NCBI GenBank assembly: GCA_022414725.1
Contig: CM039464.1
Location: forward strand, 7,655,889-7,719,888
Length of the DNA stretch: 64,000 nucleotides
DNA from: Microglena sp. YARC
Taxonomy: Eukaryota > Chlorophyta > Chlorophyceae > Chlamydomonadales > Chlamydomonadaceae
Reading direction: 5' to 3'
The translations under genes and the position numbers were made by a program. Below are positions 45,062 through 54,354 of this stretch, one piece after another (the first letter of the stretch is position 1; the number at the start of each line of letters is the position of its first letter). The notes below the pieces were generated by a model. It was not told where the DNA came from, did no database searches, and saw nothing but the letters and a program-made list of their open reading frames with translations.

Positions 45062-45795
45062 GTTTGGTTTGGTTTGGTTTGATTTGGTTTGGTTTGGTTT
45101 GGTTTGGTTTGGTTTGGTTTGGTTTGGTTTGGTTTGGTTTGGTTTGGTTTGGTTTGGTTTGGTTTGGTTTGGTTTGGTTTGGTTTGGTTTGGTTTGGTTT
45201 GTTTGGTTTGGTTTGGTTTGGTTTGGTTTGGTTTGGTTTGGTTTGGTTTGGTTTGGTTTGGTTTGGTTTGGTTTGGTTTGGTTTGGTTTGGTTTGGTTTG
45301 GTTTGGTTTGGTTTGGTTTGGTTTGGTTTGGTTTGGTTTGGTTTGGTTTGGTTTGGTTTGGTTTGGTTTGGTTTGGTTTGGTTTGGTTTGGTTTGGTTTG
45401 GTTTGGTTTGGTTTGGTTTGGTTTGGTTTGGTTTGGTTTGGTTTGGTTTGGTTTGGTTTGGTTTGGTTTGGTTTGGTTTGGTTTGGTTTGGTTTGGTTTG
45501 GTTTGGTTTGGTTTGGTTTGGTTTGGTTTGGTTTGGTTTGGTTTGGTTTGGTTTGGTTTGGTTTGGTTTGGTTTGGTTTGGTTTGGTTTGTTTTGTTTTG
45601 TTTTGTTTTGTTTTGTTTGGTTTGGTTTGGTTTGGTTTGGTTTGGTTTGGTTTGGTTTGGTTTGGTTTGGTTTGGTTTGGTTTGGTTTGGTTTGGTTTGG
45701 TTTGGTTTGGTTTGGTTTGGTTTGGTTTGGTTTGGTTTGGTTTGGTTTGGTTTGGTTTGGTTTGGTTTAGTTTGGTTTGGTTTGGTTTGGTTTGG
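45062..45795 (+). repeat. (TTTGG)n microsatellite, about 735 bp
   Basis: About 147 units, with a six-unit TTTTG patch near 45,590-45,617 and one unit shortened near 45,200. The left arm has only ~16 units. The long FGLVW and KPNQT frames are translated repeat. Confidence 0.98.
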
Positions 45796-46025
45796 ACTCT
45801 CTCACTTGGCGGCAGAATGGGCAAGCCTGTATACGGGTGTGTATGTGAGGTTAGAACCCCTAGGTAGATGTGTGTGTGTGTGACAAGTATGCTGGTGGGT
45901 GGTGGTAGGGGGGGGGGGGGGGGGGGGGGGGGCTGGCTATTCTTAGCGCAAGGGTACATCTCCACAGTCAGGTCCAGGTGGGTGATGGCCTCTCTTAATC
46001 GGCGTCTGAATGGGCATGTCTGCGC
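45796..46025 (-). pseudogene. GST-like exon A copies 2 and 1, inverted arm
   Basis: Copy 2 (about 45,798-45,827) keeps CPFCRQVRES; copy 1 (about 45,935-46,020) reads CPFRRRLREAITHLDLTVEM up to a poly-G run. Exon K has no counterpart here because homology with the left arm ends at about 46,222. Confidence 0.65.
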
Positions 46026-46225
46026 ATGTGGGAAGTGGTGAAAATGCATGTGGGATGAGGTTACAGCCTCTAGGTAGGTGGGTGTGTATGCGACAAGTAT
46101 GTGGTCCTGCTGGTCCGCCACCACCACTACCACCACCCACCAAGATGTCTTAAAGAACTCCCGTAGCCTAGCAGTTCCTGACACACCCACCTTGTATATC
46201 CACTATGTATACACAATACATTAGA

Positions 46226-46405
46226 TTCTATAATCAAGTATGTCAATGCTCCCGATTATAGTCGGGAGGACATATACATAGTGCGGAGTAAACAATGCGC
46301 ATCGACTATTTTCGAGATAAGGAGGACGGTATTCAAAATCAGTGACGCGCGTGTTTAAGTTGATGCGATCGACATGACTACGATGCAGGGAACAGACTTG
46401 ACTGC
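46226..46405 (-). CDS. Gene X, predicted exon 5 (end not determined)
   Basis: After acceptor ..accattgcag, joined in phase to exon 4 (TT|T), the frame stays open: FQVCSLHRSHVDRINLNTRV then TDFEYRPPYLEN and VLPTIIGSIDILDYR. The last part includes one copy of the TCCCGA palindrome (46,247-46,270). Homology to the GST array begins at about 46,222, so the true exon end is unclear. Confidence 0.45.
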
Positions 46406-46474
46406 AATGGTTCATTCACGCGAACGAGTGATCGATTGCGAAAGGAGATAACAATTTGAATACGATGAACTTAC

Positions 46475-46553
46475 AAAGTTTTCGGCGATCTGTCCTCTTC
46501 GTTGATTGTAGTGGGCTGATCTCGTCGCTTCCTTCCTGCCTTCTTCGCGGAGC
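46475..46553 (-). CDS. Gene X, predicted exon 4
   Basis: 79 bp between tttccttcag|GC and ACTTT|gtaagt. Reads GSAKKAGRKRRDQPTTINEE then DRSPKT, with a KKAGRKRR stretch that could act as a nuclear localisation signal. Phases match exon 3 and exon 5. Confidence 0.55.
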
Positions 46554-46751
46554 CTGAAGGAAATGGAAAGAGTGCAGAAGTTACGCAATATCCTATCGAA
46601 ATTGAAAGCGGCAGTTGCGGTCAGCACACAATGGTTGTTTCGAACGGTGTACATCCCACAGCGTACGTAATATTCAAAATGTACCTGTCAGATTTGAAAA
46701 TTTGACCTGAGCCGTGGTGCAGCAGTACAGTCCGTTCGATTGATCTCTTAC

Positions 46752-47034
46752 CGGCGTCAGGTGAAGGCTCTATTGGTAAAGATCGAGGTGACCTCCTGTC
46801 GCCAGGACCAAAGTCCTTGAAATCGTTCCTGAGCTTTGCTTCACATGTCTCAACCCACGCCTTAGTTTCCTCAAGCTCTTTGTCGGCGATAAATCCGCCC
46901 TTGCCGACCCTAACAGACGGGTGGCGCATTTTACGCCACCATAAGAAGAGGTCGAATGTGAACTGGTATGCATGATAGGGATCCAGACATGAGCCTCCGA
47001 ACGCTAGTAACTTCATCTGGGCTGGCTTGGATCC
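46752..47034 (-). CDS. Gene X, exon 3, distal part beyond the C insertion
   Basis: Minus strand from the target duplication: GSKPAQMKLLAFGGSCLDPY, HAYQFTFDLFLWWRKMRHPS, then an acidic/basic stretch (DKELEETKAWVETCEAKLRN) to SPDA and donor CCG|gtaaga (46,751). Removing C and one gatcc copy makes GGA-TCC-AAG continuous with the proximal part at 53,442-53,678, giving one 515-bp exon with the right phase for exon 4. No domain recognised. Confidence 0.65.
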
Positions 47035-47240
47035 TGTCAGAGTTAGATGACTGGTAGGTCAGTCTCACAGACAGTGGCGTGTCCATGGACATGTGTACGT
47101 GGACTTAGCTGCAATCCTAAACCCGTAACCTCAACTCCTAGGTGACCGGAGGCTGGACTTAAGTCCAGCCCACGCTTTAAATATTGCCTTGAGAATCCAT
47201 AGCCTCATCCGTCTATCCACCATCCGGTGTTATTCCGACA
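47035..47240 (+). repeat. 5' LTR of C (206 bp)
   Basis: Short LTR. The leader to the gag ATG is 48 bp. GGTCGTGAGCC follows at once and should contain the priming site; I could not assign its tRNA. Confidence 0.9.
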
Positions 47241-47288
47241 GGTCGTGAGCCCTCTTCGACGCTTAACCACTGCTTCGTCACCTCCGCG

Positions 47289-48590
47289 ATGGCACCTATT
47301 GGACTATCCCCCAACCAAGTTCTATTGACGGCTACAACTGTCGATCGATGGAACTTCGGGATGAAGAACGGCCTGCGCCTTCACGGCCTGAGTGCTGCAC
47401 TGCGCACTATCAAGCCGGCGCCAGGCGCAGAATGGACGATTGGATGCGGGCTCTCAGGCCCCTCTCAGCATCAGGGAGGCAACTCTGGAGACTCTCATCA
47501 AGCTGGAGTATCATCTGCTCACTCTGGTCAACGGTCTGGAGAACCGCCGGCAGTGCCGCAGGGTTCCTCAGCTCCGACGCAACGGCAACCGACCACGTCT
47601 GGAACCTCTGGAGGCGGCGAGGAGTCGGGGGGTAAGGCCAGCACATCCAAGGATGCTGCGCCCTCTGCCCCCCAACGCGGTGAGTCGAGCGATGTAGGGG
47701 GGGTGAACGAACAGGAGCGTGCGCGTGCGCGGGAAGATGAACGCAATGTGCGGGATTTCCTGCGTACTCTGGAGGAATCGCGGTTGCATGAGATTGTGTT
47801 GGACAAGGCGCTTGCTTATGTCCTATTGACGGTTGATCCATCCCTGCAATTCCACTTTGAAAACCACCCATCTGCCCAATCCATCTATGACGAGGCGATG
47901 GGGTGGCTCGCAGCTGACAATAAACAGCACATCCACTTGCTTGCTATTGAGTTTCGCGCCTTGTACATGGCGGATACTGAAACTGTTACCCAATGGTTTG
48001 ACAGGCTACGTAGGATGGCAGCTAAGTTGATTGAGGGGGGACAGCCAGTCACTGAACAGGATGGAGTAGAACTTGCCATTCTGGGGGCTAGGCATGCTCG
48101 GTTCCAAGCCCTCCAGCAGACCGTTATGGCGGCCAATGGATCGATGTCTTATGCAAGTGTCTTGCAGATGTACAAGAGTGCTGAGAGACTCAACTTGCGC
48201 TTGCAACCTACCTCACCATTCTTCCCAACATACGTAAAATACCGACCACTGACCCTCTCTCCTCCCCCTCCTGTGGTTCCAGGTTACGTCGCTGATGCCC
48301 ATGCTGGTGGCCGGGGTGCAGGACGTCACAATCCCGGTCGCGGCAGAGGCGGAGGTCAGGGTCGTGGACGAGTTGGAGCTCTCCTCTGCACGCACTGCAA
48401 GAGCACCACTCACCTCGTCGACACCTGTTGGACCAAGTATCCGCATCTGCGTCCCGCTCGCTCCCCCCCGGCCAATGCAGGGCGAGGTGGAGGTGGAGGC
48501 CGTGGAGCTCCTGCTGGAGGCGGAGCCCCTGTGTCTAGGGTGGAGTTTGACGCCCTGGTCAGTCAGCTGGCAGGCTACTCGTTGATGTGA
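47289..48590 (+). CDS. gag: Gag of copia element C (433 aa), ends at TGA in frame with pol
   Basis: MAPIGLSPNQVLLTATTVDR starts after a 48-bp leader. Low-complexity Gln/Ser/Gly/Pro region at about residues 60-145. Gag core (UBN2/retrotran_gag type) at about 150-320: ALAYVLLTVDPSLQFHFENH, WLAADNKQHIHLLAIEFRAL, TVTQWFDRLRRMA. Gly/Arg-rich linker, then a canonical zinc knuckle CTHCKSTTHLVDTC (C-x2-C-x4-H-x4-C, first Cys at residue 367), and an RGG-type tail. Stop TGA at 48,588-48,590 after AGYSLM; codons after it stay open in the same frame into protease. Forms the virus-like particle of the element in the cytoplasm. Confidence 0.9.
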   Translation: MAPIGLSPNQVLLTATTVDRWNFGMKNGLRLHGLSAALRTIKPAPGAEWTIGCGLSGPSQHQGGNSGDSHQAGVSSAHSGQRSGEPPAVPQGSSAPTQRQPTTSGTSGGGEESGGKASTSKDAAPSAPQRGESSDVGGVNEQERARAREDERNVRDFLRTLEESRLHEIVLDKALAYVLLTVDPSLQFHFENHPSAQSIYDEAMGWLAADNKQHIHLLAIEFRALYMADTETVTQWFDRLRRMAAKLIEGGQPVTEQDGVELAILGARHARFQALQQTVMAANGSMSYASVLQMYKSAERLNLRLQPTSPFFPTYVKYRPLTLSPPPPVVPGYVADAHAGGRGAGRHNPGRGRGGGQGRGRVGALLCTHCKSTTHLVDTCWTKYPHLRPARSPPANAGRGGGGGRGAPAGGGAPVSRVEFDALVSQLAGYSLM

Positions 48591-50750
48591 GATGTTCCTG
48601 ATCAGATTGACGCGCTTACCGCTTGGTCTGCTGCTCCCGATACAGTGTTTGATGTTCTTGCTCTTCTTAGCCCTGATCGTGTTATTGTGCACATTGATTC
48701 TGGGGCGGGTCGCTGTATCACTGGCTCTCAAGCCCTATTTTCAACCTTCCAGTTTGTGTCGAATGGACCATCTGTCAAGTTTGGGGATGGGGTGGTTCAG
48801 CAGGCAACAGGCATAGGGACCATTGTATTAAGTAGTAGGTGGCTAGATGCCCCTGCCACCTTAACACAGTGCCTCTATGTGCCTGATTGTCCTGTGAATC
48901 TTTTGAGCGTTAGTGCCACTGCTAGAGACCTTGCCTGCGTAATCTCTTTCACTTCTGACACCTGCCATGCTACCATTGGGCCTAGGACCCTTTGGCAGAT
49001 CCCTGTTTCCCCTCTCGGGGTTTATCAGTTTGATGCTGTTGTGGGTGAGATTCCTTCCTTGCTTTGTGTTGACCTAGATGTCAGCATACCACCCATGTCC
49101 CCCATTGAATTGTGGCATAAACGGTTCGGCCACCCAGGCTTTCCCGCTATGTCACAACTCATTCAAGGAACTTTGGTTAATGGTATGCCGATCATCTCAA
49201 ATCAGCAACTTCGCAAATTCAAGGAAAGTCCTTGTGACGCCTGTGCTCGTGGTAAGGCCAAACGTGTGCCATACCATGAGCCTAGGAGGAAGACTCACTC
49301 ACCCCTTGAGATTGTCCATGTGGATCTCATGGGACCATTCAGCCAAGGCCTTAGAGGTGAGTACTACCTCTTGGTCATGGTCGATGATTACAGTAATTGG
49401 CAGGCCGTCGTTGCGATGGTTACTAAGGGCGACAGCGCGTTTTGGATAGTCAACACTCTCAAAGCCTGGATGGCTTTGCTAGTCGGGGTAGTTCTAGGGT
49501 GTCTGCGATCTGATCAGGCAAAAGAGTTTTGCACAGCCGAGGTAGAAGACTTCCTTAAGTCGGTCAGAGCTCGACACGAGCTTAGTAGTGTGTATTGCCC
49601 ACAGCAGAACGGCAACGCGGAGCGGATGAATGGGTTGGTGGCTGCTACGGCCCGCACAATGCTCCTAGACAGTAAAATGACTCATGGCTTCTGGCCCTAT
49701 GCCTTTCGCTGTGCTTCATACGTTCGCAATCGCACTCCGACCCTCGACGGTAGGACTCCTTATGAGCGGTTTTTTGGTGTAGTCCCTGATGTCTCTCTCC
49801 TTCGGATCTTTGGTGCAACTGGGTACGTTAAGCTACTCGACAAAGACTCGCGCAAGGGGAAGCTAAACGGTCGCGCTCTTAGGGGGAAAATGATCGGGTA
49901 TGCGCCTGTGAGTAAGGCTTGGCAGTTGTGGCTGCCAGATTCGCATAGGATCATAGAGTCACGTGACGTTGACTGGTATGAGGGGGCTGGCCCGGCCCCC
50001 GTTCCTGGGCAGGACCCCTTCGACGGTGATTTCTCACTTGACGGTCCCGACACCGCTGTCAACGGTTTGGGGCCCGAGGTGGTGACGTCATCAACTCCAT
50101 CTGACTCGCCTGGGGGGACTGCGGCAGGGACTGACTCAGGGTTTCGCAACTCGGACTCTGAGTCTGGTCCTGGTTTCCATATGCAACTTCGCAGTCGAAA
50201 CCAGGCGCCTGCCGTGTGCCCCACAGTAGTGAGTCGTGGGGGGGGGTCTGATTTGGTTGTTTCTCCTCCTTTATGGACCTCCTGTGGACACCCGGTCCTT
50301 TCCCCTAGTTCGCGTCCTTTAGGAGATGGTGGTGGTATTGGGAACTATCCGAGTCGGGGTCCGCAGGTACAATCCAGATGGCATCCTGAGCCTACCGCGG
50401 ACCCGCACGATGTGCCTCCTTACATGACTACCCCACGTGCTCACGATAGTCGCGCTTCGGAGCAAGGGGGGGTAGCCGAGGACACGGCCGCAGCGACTGA
50501 GATTTTGTCACCCACGAGCACGGTTGCCCCCGGTTGGGGTTGGGTAACTGGTGTAGGAGTATGTGTGACTCCCTTAGGGACTGGACAATCAGGAGGCCTA
50601 GGCCCTGTTGTCCCAGACTCCCCGGCTTGGAATAGGGTAGCCTTGGCTGCACCTATCAAGCCTATTTCATCACAGCAAAGATTCTTTGACCCCCCCCTGT
50701 ATCTAGGGTTACTCGCAGTCGCAGGCAAGCAGGCCAGGCTCCTGAGATGA
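48591..50750 (+). CDS. pol: Pol of C, first part: protease and integrase
   Basis: Read in the gag frame beyond TGA (DVPDQIDALTAWSAAPDTVF). Protease VHIDSGAGRCITG. Pre-integrase zinc finger LWHKRFGHPG...CDACARGKAKR. Integrase core VHVDLMGPFSQG (D), CLRSDQAKEF (D) and YCPQQNGNAERMNG (E). FWPYAFRCASYVRNRTP and the GKMIGYAP region follow. The frame ends at TGA 50,748-50,750. By codon sense the real frame changes earlier, in the C8 run at 50,690-50,697: from there VSRVTRSRRQAGQAPEMTG is in frame with the RT part. There is no good ATG before protease, supporting translation as Gag-Pol. Confidence 0.9.
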   Translation, partial: DVPDQIDALTAWSAAPDTVFDVLALLSPDRVIVHIDSGAGRCITGSQALFSTFQFVSNGPSVKFGDGVVQQATGIGTIVLSSRWLDAPATLTQCLYVPDCPVNLLSVSATARDLACVISFTSDTCHATIGPRTLWQIPVSPLGVYQFDAVVGEIPSLLCVDLDVSIPPMSPIELWHKRFGHPGFPAMSQLIQGTLVNGMPIISNQQLRKFKESPCDACARGKAKRVPYHEPRRKTHSPLEIVHVDLMGPFSQGLRGEYYLLVMVDDYSNWQAVVAMVTKGDSAFWIVNTLKAWMALLVGVVLGCLRSDQAKEFCTAEVEDFLKSVRARHELSSVYCPQQNGNAERMNGLVAATARTMLLDSKMTHGFWPYAFRCASYVRNRTPTLDGRTPYERFFGVVPDVSLLRIFGATGYVKLLDKDSRKGKLNGRALRGKMIGYAPVSKAWQLWLPDSHRIIESRDVDWYEGAGPAPVPGQDPFDGDFSLDGPDTAVNGLGPEVVTSSTPSDSPGGTAAGTDSGFRNSDSESGPGFHMQLRSRNQAPAVCPTVVSRGGGSDLVVSPPLWTSCGHPVLSPSSRPLGDGGGIGNYPSRGPQVQSRWHPEPTADPHDVPPYMTTPRAHDSRASEQGGVAEDTAAATEILSPTSTVAPGWGWVTGVGVCVTPLGTGQSGGLGPVVPDSPAWNRVALAAPIKPISSQQRFFDPPLYLGLLAVAGKQARLLR

Positions 50751-52627
50751 CTGGGCTGGTTACACCCCCCCGGTCACGCACGAGTAATATCCCTGATTTG
50801 CCTGTACTGCCTGTTTCACCTGTCGGAGAGCTGGTGCGATACCCACCCTCTCCTGATCCTGCAGTGTTATCCTCGTCCCCTACTTCTGCCCTTGTCAACA
50901 ACCCCCTATTTCTTAGTGCAACCTCAGCTTCTGGCTCGGTTTCAGGTGGAGATACCCCTGAACCTGTGTCAGAAGCTCCAGGACTCACCTTGCCTGCATA
51001 CATTTCTATCTCCTCCGATCTTTCTTACACACAGGCCATGGATCAGTCCAATCCCCACAGGGATGGCTGGCTCCTTGCCATGAGAGATGAAATGGAGAGC
51101 CTGCATGCGCACGGGACTTGGCAGCTCGTCAAGCTTCCACTTGGAGTGGTTCCGATCAAGAATCGGTGGTGTTTTTCCTTCAAGCACGGTGATAATGGGG
51201 TAGTAGTGAGGCAGAAAGCTCGGGTAGTTGCTAAGGGGTTCTTGCAGCGGGCTGGGCTCGATTATGATCTGACCTTTGCTCCTGTGACTTCAAAGTCCAC
51301 CTTGAGGACCTTGCTTGCAGGCATGGTCCACAACAAGATGTTTGCTAGGCAGCTTGATATCAAGACTGCGTTTCTGAATGGGGTTTTGGAGGAAGAGCTT
51401 TACATGGAGCAACCACAGGGATTTGTTGTTCCTGGGGGTTGGGTCTGTCTGATCAAGAGTCTGTATGGGCTGAAGCAATCTCCTCGCAAGTGGTGCGAGG
51501 AGGTGCGTAGAGTTCTTCGGATTGCAGGTTTCACTCCTGCACAGGCTGACCCTGCTTTGTTCATCCGCCTTGAACCTGATGGAACTGTCTCGTGGGTTCT
51601 TACCTATGTTGATGACTTCTGGCTTGCGCTGCACTGTCTCATTTTGTACGCCAAGATCGTTGCGATCATGCGGAAGGCGAAGTGGACAGTCACTGAGATG
51701 GGGGTTCCTAAGGTTTTCCTGTCTATTGACTGTGACCTCACCCTTGACAGTGCTGGGCGGTGCATTTCTCTTGTCATCAGCCAGCACAACCAGATATTTG
51801 GTATGCTAGAGAGATATCCCATCGCTCTTGGGGATGTGACCAAGCAGTCCCCTCACGTTCCCATGATCAGTGGGGCTGTTACCAAGCATGCGGCCGGTAG
51901 CCCTGCTTTGCCTAACAACCTCATGTATGCCTCACTGATTGGATCATTGATCTATCTCTCCACATGCACGAGACCGGACATTGCATATTCTGTGTCTGCT
52001 CTCTCACGTTTCACCTCCAAACCTACTCAGGCACACTGGCGTGCTGCTCAGCGTGTTCTGGTCTACCTACGGAAGTATCCCAACCTTGGCATTAGGTATA
52101 GCCATAGCTCTGATTTTGCTGTCCATGCATACTCAGATGCCTCGTTTGGTGATGACCCTGAGGGTAGAAGGTCGCAAACTGGTATAGCTATTTTGGCATC
52201 TGGTGGGGTGGTTCACTGGGCCTCTAAGCGGCAGATTACCCCTGCCGTTAGCACTGGGGAAGCTGATTATCAGGCTCTTGCAGCGACAGCCCGTGATGTC
52301 CAGTGGTTTAAACACTTGAGGGTCGACCTGGGCCTCCCTTGCTCCCCAGTCACCATTCAGTGTGACTCCACGGTGGCAAATTCCTGGTGTGCTGAGGTGG
52401 CTTTGGTACCTCGTGCCAAGCACATCGATATCATGCATCACTATGTGCGTGATTTGGGCATGTCTGGGCGGATTGGGATTGCGAAGGTTGATACCACCCT
52501 GCAGTTGGCTGACGCCTTCACCAAGGCTTTGGAGGCTGAGCAGTTCTGGTTTTTGAATGGTTTGCTGGGCATGGTGGACTGCAAGCGTGGGGCGATACCC
52601 CCCACGTACAAGCGCCCCCCGAGGTAG
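50698..52627 (+). CDS. pol: Pol of C, second part: reverse transcriptase and RNase H
   Basis: Open through 52,627; the first ATG (50,747) overlaps the previous stop as ATGA. RT begins YTQAMDQSNPHRDGWLLAMR, with W..V.LP.G..PI..RW, LDIKTAFLNGVLEEELYMEQ, LIKSLYGLKQSPRKW and YVDDFWLAL (YVDD catalytic pair). RNase H has AYSDASFGDD, RSQTGIAI, STGEADYQALA. Ends HIDIMHHYVRDLG...LADAFTKALE. All expected motifs present; 626 codons from that ATG. It relies on the frame change described for the first part, which is also present in the left-arm copy (G8 at 24,721-24,728). Confidence 0.9.
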
Positions 52628-53235
52628 CTTTTGGTTTTGAGCTCTTTTAGGTCTGCTACTAGTCCCACCGTGGGAGGTGCCGTTGGTGGCAGATCTTGAC
52701 TACTGGCTGTGTTTGCTTTCGTGCGGTTTCTTGGCTCTCCCATGGCATTCAGTGCTATTTGGTTTGTTACATTCTGCTCCTTTTCTGGTTTGGTGGGTCC
52801 TTTTTGCCACATGCTTTAAGGTGGTCAACGATTTGTTACGCCTATCCCTTTTTGGGCTTCTAGGTGTACATTTGAGTAGGTGGAGTTTTCCCCTACTGGG
52901 AGTGAGCCAGCCATCCTTAACCATGCTGGACAACTTGGGTTTTGCCTTGCCCATCTGCTTAGGCCCATCTGGGCATTCTGTGATTTTTTCTGGCCTATTT
53001 GGGATTGGTGTTACGATATATCCTGCGGTGCGATACCCATCACATGATATTTTTTCTGGTTCTTTCATAAAGCATAGCTTTGGTTACATTGTGTATTCTT
53101 TCCTTTTGAGGTGGAGTCTACATTGTTTCTCTTTTCTCTTCCCCTTTACCTCAACAGGTGGAGATTTCAGCTCTTGCTTTTATTTTTGTTTCGGTTCCGG
53201 TTCGTTTCTGCTACTGTTCACCTGACCAGGTGGAG
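52628..53235 (+). promoter_or_regulatory. 3' untranslated region of C with four AGGTGGAG tracts
   Basis: AGGTGGAG occurs at 52,878-52,885, 53,109-53,116, 53,156-53,163 and 53,228-53,235, the last touching the 3' LTR and thus the polypurine tract. The others may be extra priming sites. Confidence 0.6.
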
Positions 53236-53441
53236 TGTCAGAGTTAGATGACTGGTAGGTCAGTCTCACAGACAGTGGCGTGTCCACGGACATGTGTACG
53301 TGGACTTAGCTGCAATCCTAAACCCGTAACCTCAACTCCTAGGTGACCGGAGGCTGGACTTAAGTCCAGCCCACGCTTTAAATATTGCCTTGAGAATCCA
53401 TAGCCTCATCCGTCTATCCACCATCCGGTGTTATTCCGACA
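53236..53441 (+). repeat. 3' LTR of C (206 bp)
   Basis: Ends ..ttattccgaca, followed by target duplication gatcc. Confidence 0.95.
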
Positions 53442-53678
53442 GATCCCGCAAGGGTGAGTGTCGACCAGAAATCATCAGCACCACACATAGGCCTGCATTC
53501 GCCGCGAAACCTCAACCAGTGAGTGTGCGTAGCCGTAACATTGAAGGCTGGTCCACCAGCAACGACTTCGATGTACATTGGCTCTTGGCGCTCCTTGGTC
53601 CATTCGTCCATGACACCGCATCCCAAAACCTGCTCGTCCGCGTAGACTTTTAGTTCCACGGTACCGTCACCGTACACG
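53442..53678 (-). CDS. Gene X, exon 3, proximal part
   Basis: Starts after ..cttacgcag (minus strand); split codon AA|C joins exon 2. Reads NVYGDGTVELKVYADEQVLG, CGVMDEWTKERQEPMYIEVV, AGGPAFNVTATHTHWLRFRG, then ADDFWSTLTLAG-S, where element C interrupts the codon TC|C. Open throughout; not recognised. The splice junction fits perfectly, which supports a real gene. Confidence 0.65.
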
Positions 53679-53756
53679 CTGCGTAAGACAAATAGGTTGG
53701 TAGAGCAAATGATTCAGATTCAGATTCAAATTAAAATTCAGATTCACATGTAGAGA

Positions 53757-54315
53757 AAAACCCACAGTCCTCCTGATCATAATCGGGACCATTGACAAAC
53801 CCAACGCGCGAATGATTCAGAAAACATGTACTCGGAATACACACAGTCCTCCCGATCATAATCGGGAGCATTGACAAACCCAACGAGCGAATGATTCAAA
53901 AAACATGTACTCGGAATACGCACAGTCCTCCCGATCGTAGTCGGGAGCATTGTCAAACCCAATGAGCGAATGATTCAGAAAACATGTACTCGGCATACAC
54001 ACAGTCCTCCCGATCATAATCGGGAGCATTGTCAAACTCAACGAGAGAATGATACAGAAAACATGTACTCGGAATACACACAGTCCTCCCGATCATAATC
54101 GGGAGCATTGACAAACCCAACGAGAGAATGATACAGAAAACATGTACTCGGAATACACACAGTCCTCCCGATCGTAGTCGGGAGCATTGACAAACCCAAC
54201 GAGAGAATGATACAGAAAACATGTACTCGGCATACCCACAGTCCTCCCGATCATAATCGGGAGCATTGACAAACCCAACGATAGAATGATACAGAAAACA
54301 TGTACTCGGAATACT
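53757..54315 (-). repeat. Seven-unit ~79-bp tandem array with palindrome, gene X intron 2
   Basis: Palindrome TCCCGATNATNATCGGGA recurs at about 53,770, 53,849, 53,929, 54,008, 54,086, 54,165 and 54,243, with conserved flanks (aaacatgtactcggaatac, ccaacgag.gaatgat). The array fills most of the 676-bp intron (53,679-54,354). Confidence 0.95.
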
Positions 54316-54354
54316 CACAGTCCAAATTCATAAGCAACACCCATCTGAACTTAC

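Larger units (their letters stand above)
47035..53441 (+). mobile_element. Ty1/copia LTR retrotransposon C, complete (6,407 bp)
   Basis: LTRs 47,035-47,240 and 53,236-53,441 (206 bp each, TGTCAG...CCGACA) differ at one noticed base (catgg/cacgg). TSD gatcc is perfect at 47,030-47,034 and 53,442-53,446. It encodes gag, then protease-integrase-RT-RNase H, so is copia type. gag and pol share a frame separated by one TGA; pol has one frame change in a C8 run. A recent, possibly still mobile copy. It lies antisense within an exon of gene X. Confidence 0.95.

Noticed and set aside
44871..45883. Long open frames (264-404 codons) of FGLVW and KPNQT repeats
   Set aside because: They are translations of the (TTTGG)n microsatellite on both strands; a 5-bp repeat without stops is open in all frames.
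50747..50750. ATGA overlap as a coupled start for RT
   Set aside because: Upstream codons in the second frame (VTRSRRQAGQAPE) are clearly protein-like, so the frame changes earlier, at the C8 run, and the ATG is internal.
53757..54315. CRISPR-like regular array of palindromic repeats
   Set aside because: Units are tandem with no variable spacers, lie in a spliceosomal intron, and the genome is eukaryotic.
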